Shown here in pieces: positions 35,011 through 43,591 of a stretch of DNA of 64,000 nucleotides. This stretch comes from Parahaliea maris (GTDB lineage Bacteria; Pseudomonadota; Gammaproteobacteria; Pseudomonadales; Halieaceae): assembly GCF_008064665.1 (NCBI RefSeq), contig NZ_VRZA01000001.1, forward strand, positions 248,001 through 312,000. Reading direction: 5' to 3'. The notes below the pieces were generated by a model. The model did no database searches, had not been told where the DNA came from, and was given only the letters and a program-made list of their open reading frames with translations. A program made the position numbers and the translations under genes. Position 1 is the first letter of the stretch; each line of letters opens with the position of its first letter.

Positions 35011-36888
35011 ATGCCGGCATTGCGTAACTCGGCCCTCGCCTTCGTGAGCCTGATCGCGGTAGGCGCATGCTCACCAGTGGAAGATCCATCCTTGTTTCCG
35101 GCCTTCGACGAGGCCAGTGCCGGACCGCCGCCTGCCAAGCCGCTGGTTCCACCCAGGGCAGAACGCCAGGTGTTCTGGGGTGACCTGCACATCCACACCA
35201 GCCTGTCGACCGATGCCTGGACCATGGGCGTTCGGGGCCTCCCCGACGATGCCTACACCTTTACCCGTGGCGGGACAATCGAGCACCCCCTGGGCTACCC
35301 CATCCGTTTGCACCGGCCGCTGGATTTCGCTGCAGTAACCGACCACTCCGAATATCTCGGCGTGGTTCGCGAACGCGCCCCCGAGTTACCCACGGCGACC
35401 CGGCCCATGCGCGAACGCCTGCTGGAAGACGGGCCGCTGATGAATACCATCGCATTCCTGCGCACCAACATGGGTTTCAACCTGCGCGACGTCGACAAGA
35501 CCGGCGCCGCCGAGATTTCCAGGAAGGCCTGGCGGGAAACTATAGAGGCTGCCGAGCGGCACTACGAGCCCGGGCGCTTCACTACCTTTGTCGGCTATGA
35601 ATGGAGTTCCATGCCGGACGCCCGCAACCTGCACCGCAACGTGATCTACCGCAGCACCAAAGTGCCGGAACTTCCCTACAGCTCGATCGAGTCGGAGGAC
35701 CCGAGAGACCTGTGGACGGCACTGGAAGAACAACGCAAACAGGGCATGGCCAACCTGGCGATTCCCCATAACGGCAACGTCAGTGATGGATTGATGTACG
35801 ACAGCGTCGCTCTTGACGGCAGCGCATTCGACGCCGAATACGCCCGCCGGCGTACGCTCAACGAGCCGATCAGTGAAATCTTCCAGGTCAAGGGCGCCTC
35901 CGAGACCCACCCTTCCCTGTCGCCTGAGGACCCCTTTGCCGACTTCAACATCCTGGACACCATGTTGAGCCAGGAAATACAGGACTCAAACCCCAAGGGC
36001 AGCTATATCCGTGACGCCCTGCGGGTCGGCATGGAATTCGAGCACGACCAGGGCTTCAATCCCTACCGCTTTGGCGTAATCGGTTCCAGTGACGGGCACA
36101 ATGCCAGCTCTCCTGTAGAGGAGGACAATCACCACGGCAAACTCCCGATCATGGACGGTAGCGCCGCCATACGCCTGGGCAAGGCCTACCTGATACCAGA
36201 GGAAGAGCATCGCGCGGCTAACTGGGAATCCGCGGGACTCGCGGCGGTATGGGCGGAGGAAAACACCCGGGAATCAATCTTTGATGCCATGCGCCGCAAG
36301 GAAACCTATGCCACCTCCGGCCCCCGGATGACGGTACGATTCTTTGCTGGCGCGCAGTACCCGGAAGGCCTGATGGACGACCCCGAGTGGCTACAACGAG
36401 CCTACGCCTCCGGCGTGCCGATGGGCGGTGAATTGCAGGCAGCCAGTAGCGAAGATACATCCCCCCGTTTCGTGGTCATGGCGGCGAAGGACCCCCAGGG
36501 CGCCAACCTCGATCGGATCCAGATTATCAAAGGCTGGGTGGATGCCTCTGGGCAGTCCCACGAGCGCATCCACGACGTTGCCCTGGCGGAGAATCGGCAG
36601 GCTGACCCTGCCAGCAAGGCCGCCAACCCGGTCGGTAACACCGTGAATATCGCAGACGCCAGCTACACGAACGCCATCGGCAGTCCGATGTTGCAGGTCC
36701 AGTGGACGGATCCCGACTTCTCACCGACCCAACACGCCTTCTATTATGCAAGAGTGCTGGAGATACCCACGCCACGCTGGTCGACCTACGACGCCAAGCT
36801 TCTTGGGGTGGAAGCGCCGGAACCTGCTACCCTGCAGGAAAGGGCTGTCACCTCTGCCATCTGGCTACAACCGGCGAGTACTGACTGA
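35011..36888 (+). CDS. DUF3604 lipoprotein (PHP-like), second paralogue
   Basis: A 625-residue lipoprotein; the lipobox VGAC gives the lipidated Cys at residue 20. It carries the same DUF3604 motifs as the protein at 25909: FWGDLHIHTSLS, VTDHSEYLG, IPHNGN and GVIGSSDGHN (Gly for Ser). It also shares [20 protein letters not shown]. An extra stretch of about 30 residues, rich in Ala/Asn, lies before the C-terminal VQWTDPDF segment. AAAAGGA precedes the ATG. Reaction unknown; predicted periplasmic, membrane-anchored metal hydrolase. Confidence 0.85.
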   Translation: MPALRNSALAFVSLIAVGACSPVEDPSLFPAFDEASAGPPPAKPLVPPRAERQVFWGDLHIHTSLSTDAWTMGVRGLPDDAYTFTRGGTIEHPLGYPIRLHRPLDFAAVTDHSEYLGVVRERAPELPTATRPMRERLLEDGPLMNTIAFLRTNMGFNLRDVDKTGAAEISRKAWRETIEAAERHYEPGRFTTFVGYEWSSMPDARNLHRNVIYRSTKVPELPYSSIESEDPRDLWTALEEQRKQGMANLAIPHNGNVSDGLMYDSVALDGSAFDAEYARRRTLNEPISEIFQVKGASETHPSLSPEDPFADFNILDTMLSQEIQDSNPKGSYIRDALRVGMEFEHDQGFNPYRFGVIGSSDGHNASSPVEEDNHHGKLPIMDGSAAIRLGKAYLIPEEEHRAANWESAGLAAVWAEENTRESIFDAMRRKETYATSGPRMTVRFFAGAQYPEGLMDDPEWLQRAYASGVPMGGELQAASSEDTSPRFVVMAAKDPQGANLDRIQIIKGWVDASGQSHERIHDVALAENRQADPASKAANPVGNTVNIADASYTNAIGSPMLQVQWTDPDFSPTQHAFYYARVLEIPTPRWSTYDAKLLGVEAPEPATLQERAVTSAIWLQPASTD

Positions 36889-36991
36889 TTCGCCGAACCG
36901 ATGAAAGCGCAGATGCGGCGGGCAGGTAATCCCCCACATTCTGGTTAAAGTAATGGGCCGGAAAAGTGCCCACGGTTACAGGTAAAGAATA

Positions 36992-38251
36992 ATGAGTGCA
37001 TGTCCGTTCTCCCATCTGCTGGACCTCGATACCTACGTCAACGGGATGCCCTATGCCGAGTTGGCCAAACTGCGCCAACAGGGGCCCTTTGTTCGTTTTG
37101 ACGACCCGTCCACCGGCGTCCCCTATTGGGCCGCAGTGAAGCGCGAGGCACTGGATTTCGTATCCCGGAATCCTGACCTGTTCTCCTCCAACCGGGAGGG
37201 GCCTTTCCCCATGGAAACGCCACCTGAGCAGAAAGAAACCCAGAAAATCATGAATGAAAACTTCATCATTGCGATGGATCCACCCAAGCATATGAAGTAT
37301 CGCAAGGTGGTCCGCGACGCGTTCACTCCCCGGGCGGTCGCCACGCTCGAACCCTGGTTGCGGGAACAGGCCAGGGGGATCGTCGACCGCGTGGCCACCA
37401 GGGGGGAATGTGAGTTCATCGAGGACGTGGCAGCCGAATTGCCGCTGATCGCCATCCTCGAAATCCTTGGCGTACCAGTGGAGGACCGCAAACAGTTCTT
37501 CGAATGGACCAACATCATGACCTTTGCGGACGACCCCGATGTGGTCACTGATCCCAATGAGGCCAACAACGTGTCACTGCAGGTCATCATGTACGCCATG
37601 GAACTAGCCAAGAGGGAGCGGGAAAACCCGACCAGCCAGGTGGTACAGGCGCTACTCGATGGCGAGGTCGACGGCGTCAAGGTGACAGAGGAAATGTTCG
37701 CCTGGATGTTCATCCTCATCATGGTGGGCGGCAACGAGAGTACGCGTACCGCGACAGCCCACGGGATGCGGGCCCTCATGGAAAACCCGGATCAGTTGGA
37801 ATACCTGGTGCAGCACCCGGAGGAGATTCCCATGGCAGTGGAGGAAATGCTGCGCTACAACACTGCTTTTATCGCCATGCGCCGAACAGTCACCCAGGAT
37901 CTTGAATGGCAGGGCTACCAGTTCAAGGAAGGTGACAAGGTCATCCTGCACTACCACGCCACCAACCACGACGAAGACGTGTTCGGCGATGACGCCACCC
38001 GATTCGACATCCATCGCCACAAGCGTATCAGCAACATGGCACGGGAACACCGCGCCTTTGGCATCGGTGAGCACTTCTGCCTGGGTATGAACCTGGCCCG
38101 GCTCGAGCTGAAAATCATCTTCGAAGAAATGATTCCGCGCCTGCGCAACCCGAAATTTGCGGGAGACGTCACCTACATGCGGTCGATCTTTATCAATACC
38201 ATCAAGGCCATGCCGATCACCTATGATCCCGAGGGCGAGGCGACTGTATAA
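36992..38251 (+). CDS. Cytochrome P450 (CYP124/125/142-like)
   Basis: A 419-residue P450. The heme ligand is C363 in FGIGEHFCLG. The I-helix VGGNESTRTATAHGM resembles the AGNETTR of CYP125/CYP124, and the ExxR pair lies in EEMLRYN. The ending FINTIKAMPITYD matches the P450 fragment at the left edge of the window. CYP124/125/142 enzymes hydroxylate the terminal methyl of sterol or isoprenoid side chains (C26/C27). By resemblance a sterol side-chain or terpenoid omega-hydroxylase is likely. Electron partner: probably the ferredoxin at 25575 or one elsewhere. Confidence 0.88.
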   Translation: MSACPFSHLLDLDTYVNGMPYAELAKLRQQGPFVRFDDPSTGVPYWAAVKREALDFVSRNPDLFSSNREGPFPMETPPEQKETQKIMNENFIIAMDPPKHMKYRKVVRDAFTPRAVATLEPWLREQARGIVDRVATRGECEFIEDVAAELPLIAILEILGVPVEDRKQFFEWTNIMTFADDPDVVTDPNEANNVSLQVIMYAMELAKRERENPTSQVVQALLDGEVDGVKVTEEMFAWMFILIMVGGNESTRTATAHGMRALMENPDQLEYLVQHPEEIPMAVEEMLRYNTAFIAMRRTVTQDLEWQGYQFKEGDKVILHYHATNHDEDVFGDDATRFDIHRHKRISNMAREHRAFGIGEHFCLGMNLARLELKIIFEEMIPRLRNPKFAGDVTYMRSIFINTIKAMPITYDPEGEATV

Positions 38252-38260
38252 ACTGCCCGC

Positions 38261-38282
38261 TGGCGGGCCGTCTGGCCCGCCA
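38261..38282. terminator. Bidirectional hairpin between P450 and SDR
   Basis: A nine-pair perfect stem (TGGCGGGCC and GGCCCGCCA) with a GTCT loop, ten bases after the P450 stop and 26 bases before the end of the convergent SDR. Confidence 0.6.
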
Positions 38283-38307
38283 CTGTTCCTGTGTCCTGCT
38301 TTGCATC

Positions 38308-39096
38308 CTACCCGAGCCCGGCAAACAGCCGCGGCAGGTTGGGCTGGTTATTGCTGCTGCCCATTCCGCCATCGATGACAATTTCCGTGCCGCTGATATA
38401 GCTGGCGGCCGGCGACAGGAGAAAGGCGACCAGATTGGCCACATCCTCCGGCTGGCCGGCGCGCTGCAGCGCGATGGCGTCCAGCCAGGCTTTGCGCACC
38501 GTATCGATCGAAGACGGTACCGCGGTGAGCGGGGTATCGATAAAGCCGGGACACACCGCCGTGGCACGAATTCCTTCCCGGCCGTGATCGAGAGCCAGGG
38601 TCCGCGTGTAGTTGATCACCGCCGCCTTGGCGGCGTTGTAGGCCGCAAAGCCGTGGTCGGCGCGCACCCCACTCAATGACGCAATGTTGACGATACTGCC
38701 GCCGCCCCGTGCCCGCAGATGGGGAATGATCGCACGACAGGCGTAAAAAACCCCATTCAGGTCGATATCGATCACCTTGTGCCACTCCTCGAGGGGCAAC
38801 TCGGTGGTGGTACCGAAACTCCCCAGGCCCGCACTGTTCACCGCGCCATCGAGACCGCCGAAGGTGTCAACTGCAAGCTGGCAGGCGGCTTCCAGTTGTG
38901 TCAGTTCAGTCACGTCAGTGGCATGGAAGCGCAGCTTTTGGGGATATTCCTCCACAAGTGCAGTCGCAGCGTCCTCGTTGAGATCGGCAATCACTGCCGC
39001 GCCGCCGTGACGGGCGATGTAGCGCACCGTTGCCGCGCCAATACCCGAGGCTCCCCCGGTAACGAGGTAACAGTGGTCGCTGAAGTCTATGTTCAT
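38308..39096 (-). CDS. SDR-family oxidoreductase
   Basis: A 262-residue classical short-chain dehydrogenase with TGGASGIG (residues 14-21), NSAG in place of NNAG, catalytic Ser in NIASLSG and YNAAKAA with the Tyr/Lys pair; C-terminal DGGMGSSN. It is convergent with the CYP124/125/142-like P450 and lies 55 bases downstream of the DUF35-thiolase-ligase gene group end, with its own start. It probably oxidises a ring or side-chain hydroxyl. Exact substrate unknown. Confidence 0.85.
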   Translation of the reverse strand: MNIDFSDHCYLVTGGASGIGAATVRYIARHGGAAVIADLNEDAATALVEEYPQKLRFHATDVTELTQLEAACQLAVDTFGGLDGAVNSAGLGSFGTTTELPLEEWHKVIDIDLNGVFYACRAIIPHLRARGGGSIVNIASLSGVRADHGFAAYNAAKAAVINYTRTLALDHGREGIRATAVCPGFIDTPLTAVPSSIDTVRKAWLDAIALQRAGQPEDVANLVAFLLSPAASYISGTEIVIDGGMGSSNNQPNLPRLFAGLG

Positions 39097-39151
39097 AGCG
39101 GAATGTCCTCAAAAGTTTATCAAGGCGGGCCAAGTCGCTCCGCAAACCGGT

Positions 39152-39574
39152 TCACGGCCCTACTCTAAGGCGGAATGGCGTGAACAGGGGGGCCATGTAC
39201 GGATCTCCCTCTCGTGGCTGCAGCATCCCGAAGCGCAGAGCCAGAGGCATGTCACAAACCAGTTCCGCCGGCTCGCAGTCGACCAACTGAGTTACCAGCC
39301 GCGTGCCAGGTGCGTCCCGGGGTACCACCAGCGCCGGGATGTATGAACCGTTGAATGACGGGTTCATCGTCTTCGACACCACCGTCCACGACAACAGCGT
39401 CGCGTCACCGCTGAGGGTCTTCCAGTGTAGCAACCCGCCGCACTCCGGACACGCAGGCTTCGGATACCAGACAGCACAATCGCAGCGCTCACACCAGCTC
39501 ATCACCAGGCGCTGTTCACTAGCGGCAAGCCAGAAAGGGCCGGTGACGGGATCATTCGTATCGGGCTGAACCAT
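39152..39574 (-). CDS. DUF35 OB-fold/zinc-ribbon protein, thiolase partner
   Basis: A 140-residue protein with the DUF35 layout. An N-terminal rubredoxin-like zinc ribbon has CERC (C-x2-C) and CPEC (C-x2-C) pairs near residues 31-51, and an OB-fold follows. In steroid degradation, DUF35 domains (as in ChsH2) bind a thiolase-like protein and form the side-chain retro-aldolase. Here the gene starts two bases before the end of the neighbouring thiolase gene's stop region (39577), so translation is tightly linked. It is stand-alone rather than fused to a MaoC hydratase. Confidence 0.85.
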   Translation of the reverse strand: MVQPDTNDPVTGPFWLAASEQRLVMSWCERCDCAVWYPKPACPECGGLLHWKTLSGDATLLSWTVVSKTMNPSFNGSYIPALVVPRDAPGTRLVTQLVDCEPAELVCDMPLALRFGMLQPREGDPYMAPLFTPFRLRVGP

Positions 39575-39576
39575 GC

Positions 39577-40830
39577 TTAACCTCTTCGCAACACGAGGGT
39601 CGAACCCTCGTCGGCAGTGAATCCGGCGTAGGCTGCCAGTTCGGCGTTTTCCACCTGATTGACCGCTTCGCCGCGTAACTGTTTGACCAGTTCGACCACA
39701 TGGGCGATGCCCAGCACATAAGCGTGCGACAACAGGCCGCCATGGGTGTTACAGGGAATGCCGCCCCGGCTGCGCGGCCGGTCAAAGTCCAGCCGCCCGT
39801 CCTGGATGAAATGGCCTCCCTCGCCCTTGGAGCACAGGCCCATGTCCTCTATCTGCATCAGGGCGGTGATAGAGAAACAGTCATAGACTGCGATCACGTC
39901 CAGTTCGCCGGGGTTTGCATCGGCCATCGCAAACGCCCAGGGGGCTGCGAAGGTCTGCGGGGTCGCCGTGATCTGTTTCTGCTGGCTGATGTAGGGCGCA
40001 CCATCCACGATGCCACGCCCTACCCCTTCCACAATCACTGGCCGCTGACGCAGGTCACGGGCACGCTCGACGCTGGTGTAAACATAGGCTGCGCCGCCGT
40101 CGGAAATCAGGCAGCAATCCTCCATTCTCAGTGGGTCGGCCAGTGGCGCGCGATCGAGATAGTCCTCCACCGAGAGCGACTTCTCTCTCATCACCGCACC
40201 GGGATGGCGGTTGGCATGACGGCGAAACGCCACCGGCAGTGCGGCGAGCTGTCGCTCGGTCAGGCCAAACTCATGCATGTAGCGGCGCGCAAACGTCGCG
40301 AAATAAACGGGTTGCGGATACCAGCCAAACGGCAGCTCGAAGTGGGCCTTCATCACTTCCGAGGCATGCCAGTCGCCCGGTGTGCCGCGACCATCAGCCC
40401 GGCGGCTGGCCCAGTCGACAGCGAAGACATTGACAATATGCCGGGCCTCGCCACGACGCAGGGCCTGCGCGGCCGCGTGGGCGGATGTCGCGGCCCAGAT
40501 CATGCCTCCGCCTTCCCGGCTGAACCAGATCGGCTGGGAGGTACCGAAGTGGGCGTGAAAGTCCTCCGGCGTAATCTGGTCGGCGATACCCTTTGAGACC
40601 ATCAGCCCGTCGATATCCGCGGGTTGCAGGCCCGCATCCGCAATCGCCGCCGCTACCGCCTCCAGGCACAGATCCCTCGCATTGCGACCGGAGGGCCCGC
40701 TGTAAGGTGTTTCCCCGATACCTGCGATGGCGACCTCGCCGCGAATATCCTCGAGTGGTACAGCGCTGCCCCAGTCGAAATACCCCGCCCTGCGCACCAG
40801 TTGTTCCAGGCTCTGCCCGCTCACGCTCAT
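39577..40830 (-). CDS. Thiolase-superfamily lyase/lipid-transfer protein lacking the nucleophilic Cys
   Basis: A protein of 417 residues in the SCP2/thiolase superfamily. Where thiolases have the active-site Cys (as in CASG), this protein has FSREGGGMIWAA, with no Cys. The second half keeps YDCFSITALMQIEDMGL and PCNTHGGLLSHAY, segments typical of the Ltp2-type steroid aldolases. It therefore probably cleaves a beta-hydroxyacyl-CoA by retro-aldol chemistry rather than by CoA thiolysis. The ATG at 40830 overlaps the ligase stop by four bases, and the DUF35 partner follows. Confidence 0.85.
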   Translation of the reverse strand: MSVSGQSLEQLVRRAGYFDWGSAVPLEDIRGEVAIAGIGETPYSGPSGRNARDLCLEAVAAAIADAGLQPADIDGLMVSKGIADQITPEDFHAHFGTSQPIWFSREGGGMIWAATSAHAAAQALRRGEARHIVNVFAVDWASRRADGRGTPGDWHASEVMKAHFELPFGWYPQPVYFATFARRYMHEFGLTERQLAALPVAFRRHANRHPGAVMREKSLSVEDYLDRAPLADPLRMEDCCLISDGGAAYVYTSVERARDLRQRPVIVEGVGRGIVDGAPYISQQKQITATPQTFAAPWAFAMADANPGELDVIAVYDCFSITALMQIEDMGLCSKGEGGHFIQDGRLDFDRPRSRGGIPCNTHGGLLSHAYVLGIAHVVELVKQLRGEAVNQVENAELAAYAGFTADEGSTLVLRRG

Positions 40831-42416
40831 CGTTCCACCTCGAAGCCGGCCGCGCGGGCATCCCATGTGGTGTCAGCAATACCGCGCTGGCGCATTTCCA
40901 CCTTACGCACTTTCTGGGTTGGGGTCATGGGGAGCTCCGGCATGAATTCGATGTAACGCGGCACGAAAAAATAGGGAGCGTTATCATTGATGAACCGGGC
41001 AAGTTCTGCAGGTGAACAGACCGCTTCAGGATTGAGCACCGCGGCGAGCATGATTTCGTGCTCGGAACTCAGCTCCGCGGAGGTAATTCCATACACGGCG
41101 ACGTCCTTGATGGCCGGATGGCGACGGGCAATCGCCTCGATGGCCAGGGAGGAGACACTGCGTCCCTTGTAGCGGATCAGGTCTTTCTTCCGATCGACAA
41201 AAAAATAGTTGCCCTGTTCGTCCTGCTTGCCGAGATCCCCGGTGTGATACCAGCCACCGGAGAACGCCTCCGCTGTCGCTTCAGGGTTATTGAAATAGCC
41301 GTTGAACAGAATGTGCTCGCCCCTGGGCTTGACGCAAAACTCCCCCACCTCCCCCACTGCAACGGGCCGGTTCTGCTCATCCAGCAGGGCGACCTCAAGA
41401 TCATCCGCCGGCTCACCCAGCGCATTGGGAACCAGTTCGCGCACGCCGTCATCATGATTACGGGTCAGCAGCATGATCTCGCTCTGCCCAAACCCCTGGT
41501 TGATCGACTCGATGCCAAAGCGCTCGCAGAAAGCCCGGTGGATGTCATGGGGCATCGGCGTCATGGTGGCAGACCGGACCGGGTTGTCGGCGTCGTCGGC
41601 CTGCTCTGGTGCCTTCCACAGAAACATGTGCATCGCCCCAAGGGTGAAGACATGGGTGGCGCCGTAGTGGCGGGTCCGGTCCCAGAAATTGCCGGCCGAG
41701 AATGCCGGATCGATAGCGACGGCAATCCCACTCACCAGGGCCGGGTAAATATTGGCTACCCAGGCTGCCGAATTATACAGCGGCAGGCAGTTGTAAACGA
41801 CGTCGCCGGGACTCATGGCGCCCATTTCGGCGGCACTGAGCGCGCTTCTCACCCAGGCGTTGTGGCTTTGCATCACGCCCTTCGAGCGCCCGGTCGTACC
41901 AGAGGTCCACATCACCGAGGCGACATCGCCAGGGTCCAGGCCGGCGGGTTCAAAATGCCCCTGGCTCTGTGCCTGGAGATCTTCCAGGCCCGGATAACCG
42001 GGGGCACCCTCCCGCACAATAATATCCTCGACGACGCCCTTGCACAGCTCTTCAACCCGGGGGAGGTACCGCTGGTCAGTGACCAGCAGCTTCGGATCAC
42101 TGTCCGCCAGCGTCTGGCGCAGCCATTCGCCGCGATAGTCGGTGTTAATGGGTATCCACTGCGCACCGACCAGACTGCAGGCCAGGCTCACCAGGACAAA
42201 TTCGGGACAGCTGTCCATGAAGATGGCTACGCGGTCATCCCGGCCGACACCGCGGGCCGCCAGCCCCCCGGCATAGCGGCAGGCCTGCCCATAGGCCTCG
42301 ACATAGGTCAGGCGATCGTTGCCCGCGAGCAGGAAATCACGATCGGGAGCCAGTTCTGCCCAGTGGCGGAATACTGTGCTCAAAACGCGGTTCTCGCGCC
42401 TTGTAAAATCCAGCAT
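40827..42416 (-). CDS. Acyl-CoA synthetase (AMP-forming)
   Basis: A 529-residue adenylate-forming enzyme. The P-loop WTSGTTGRSKGV is near residue 170, and the A8 hinge is in GWYHTGDLGKQDE with FVDRKKDLIRYKG. It converts a carboxylic acid to an acyl-CoA. It is first in an operon with the thiolase-like aldolase and DUF35 protein, so its substrate is probably a steroid or terpenoid side-chain acid made by the P450/ALDH route. A hairpin at 42466-42484 separates it from the Rieske gene upstream. Confidence 0.88.
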   Translation of the reverse strand: MLDFTRRENRVLSTVFRHWAELAPDRDFLLAGNDRLTYVEAYGQACRYAGGLAARGVGRDDRVAIFMDSCPEFVLVSLACSLVGAQWIPINTDYRGEWLRQTLADSDPKLLVTDQRYLPRVEELCKGVVEDIIVREGAPGYPGLEDLQAQSQGHFEPAGLDPGDVASVMWTSGTTGRSKGVMQSHNAWVRSALSAAEMGAMSPGDVVYNCLPLYNSAAWVANIYPALVSGIAVAIDPAFSAGNFWDRTRHYGATHVFTLGAMHMFLWKAPEQADDADNPVRSATMTPMPHDIHRAFCERFGIESINQGFGQSEIMLLTRNHDDGVRELVPNALGEPADDLEVALLDEQNRPVAVGEVGEFCVKPRGEHILFNGYFNNPEATAEAFSGGWYHTGDLGKQDEQGNYFFVDRKKDLIRYKGRSVSSLAIEAIARRHPAIKDVAVYGITSAELSSEHEIMLAAVLNPEAVCSPAELARFINDNAPYFFVPRYIEFMPELPMTPTQKVRKVEMRQRGIADTTWDARAAGFEVER

Positions 42417-42450
42417 TGTTATCGCTCTGTTGTTCTGTGAATGGACCTGT

Positions 42451-42484
42451 AAAAACCTCAGTGACAGCGCCGGATACCGGCGCT
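42451..42484 (-). terminator. Terminator after the Rieske gene
   Basis: A perfect 8-base stem (AGCGCCGG and CCGGCGCT, 42466-42484) with an ATA loop. On the minus strand a TTTTT run follows about ten bases later (42451-42455). It lies between the Rieske gene stop (42510) and the ligase start (42416). Confidence 0.5.
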
Positions 42485-42509
42485 ATGTACGCGCTGGGGC
42501 ACGCCAATT

Positions 42510-43466
42510 TCAGGCCGCGTTTTGCTGTTCGGCGTAGAACTGACTGGCCCATTTGCGGAACTTGGCAATGGGGCCGTCGCCGTCACAGAGGTTGGGACGA
42601 GGCATATAGACCTTGTTCTCCCACATGGGAATGTCATCGGTCAGCTGGCGGTTGACCTCTTTATTGAAGGCCGCGCCTATGCGGTCGATCTTCGCATCCC
42701 CCTCCGGGTTACGGTAAGCGACGTGGAAATACTGGACGACGGTTTCCTCGTCGACAGGGACATTGGTCGTGAGCATGCAGACTTCGATCAACGTGTGGTA
42801 GCGCACCACTCCCCAGCCAAAGCCCGTGCTGTGACTATTCAGGGTGCCTTCCACTGGGCCGCCGGAGCTGGGAAACTTCTGCCGGCTTTCCATGATCATG
42901 TTGGGGCCGTCAAAGTCGAAACGATCATACTCGGCAGAACCCGGATGATTGTGAATCGTCACGAAATGGGCACCGTCGGCAGTGTTCTCCGCCATTTCCT
43001 GTAGGCAGGTACGAATCTCGTGCCGGGTCACGATGGGCGCTACATACTCCTTGTCATCAAATTCCGGGATCTCCGGAAGGTCATAGGTCGGCGCAGCGCC
43101 CTCCGGGTGATACCAGGCCATCACCAGGCCGTACCTGACATCCAAAGGGTAGGTACGTACGCAGGCCTTCTGGTTCAGCTGCCTGGCATAGGGGATATGC
43201 GCCACCTGGCCTTCACCATTGAACTGCCAATGGTGGAAAGGGCACTGGATCAACTCCCCCACCACTTTACCCAGAACGCCAAAGTTGCCGCCGAGGTGGG
43301 GGCAGTAAGCGTCCTGCAGGTGCAACTCACCGGATTCGCTGCGCCAGAGCACAAGATCGCGGCCAAAATAGCGCATGGGCTTGATTTCGCCCGGTTGCAC
43401 ATCGTGCTCAAAGGCTACCTGGAACCAGCCGAAGGGGACCGGAAAGGGAAAACGACCATTGCTCAT
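42510..43466 (-). CDS. Rieske non-heme iron oxygenase (KshA/SdmA type)
   Basis: A terminal oxygenase of 318 residues. The Rieske ligands are C55-x-H57 and C75-x2-H78; the mononuclear iron motif is in ENTADGAHFVTIH. The C-terminus ends with LCDGDGPIAKFRKW, identical in pattern to the Rieske protein at 10119. The ATG at 43466 has AGGAG six bases upstream; the frame stays open to 43538, but that part runs across the TetR-type palindrome. It is divergent from the TetR gene at 43592, which likely controls it. Substrate probably a sterol or ketosteroid. Confidence 0.85.
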   Translation of the reverse strand: MSNGRFPFPVPFGWFQVAFEHDVQPGEIKPMRYFGRDLVLWRSESGELHLQDAYCPHLGGNFGVLGKVVGELIQCPFHHWQFNGEGQVAHIPYARQLNQKACVRTYPLDVRYGLVMAWYHPEGAAPTYDLPEIPEFDDKEYVAPIVTRHEIRTCLQEMAENTADGAHFVTIHNHPGSAEYDRFDFDGPNMIMESRQKFPSSGGPVEGTLNSHSTGFGWGVVRYHTLIEVCMLTTNVPVDEETVVQYFHVAYRNPEGDAKIDRIGAAFNKEVNRQLTDDIPMWENKVYMPRPNLCDGDGPIAKFRKWASQFYAEQQNAA

Positions 43467-43491
43467 TATGCTCTCCTGCTCTGGTATTTCG

Positions 43492-43507
43492 CTGACAGAC
43501 TTGTCAG
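43492..43507. promoter_or_regulatory. TetR-type palindrome
   Basis: CTGACA-GACT-TGTCAG, a perfect 6-4-6 inverted repeat between the divergent Rieske (43466) and TetR (43592) genes. Position and symmetry fit a TetR operator; no second copy was recognised elsewhere in the window. Confidence 0.5.
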
Positions 43508-43537
43508 TGAATTTAGCGAGCGATATCATTACTGTCA

Positions 43538-43561
43538 ATAAAATTCGTATTACTATGTTTT
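43538..43561. promoter_or_regulatory. ACAT-N10 operator copy upstream of the TetR gene
   Basis: On the minus strand AAAACAT, ten bases, ATTTTAT; 30 bases before the TetR start. It puts the recurring motif next to a TetR-family gene, which makes that protein one candidate for the factor that binds it. Confidence 0.45.
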
Positions 43562-43591
43562 ATTGCTTCAGGTGAGCGAAACGGGGCGGCG

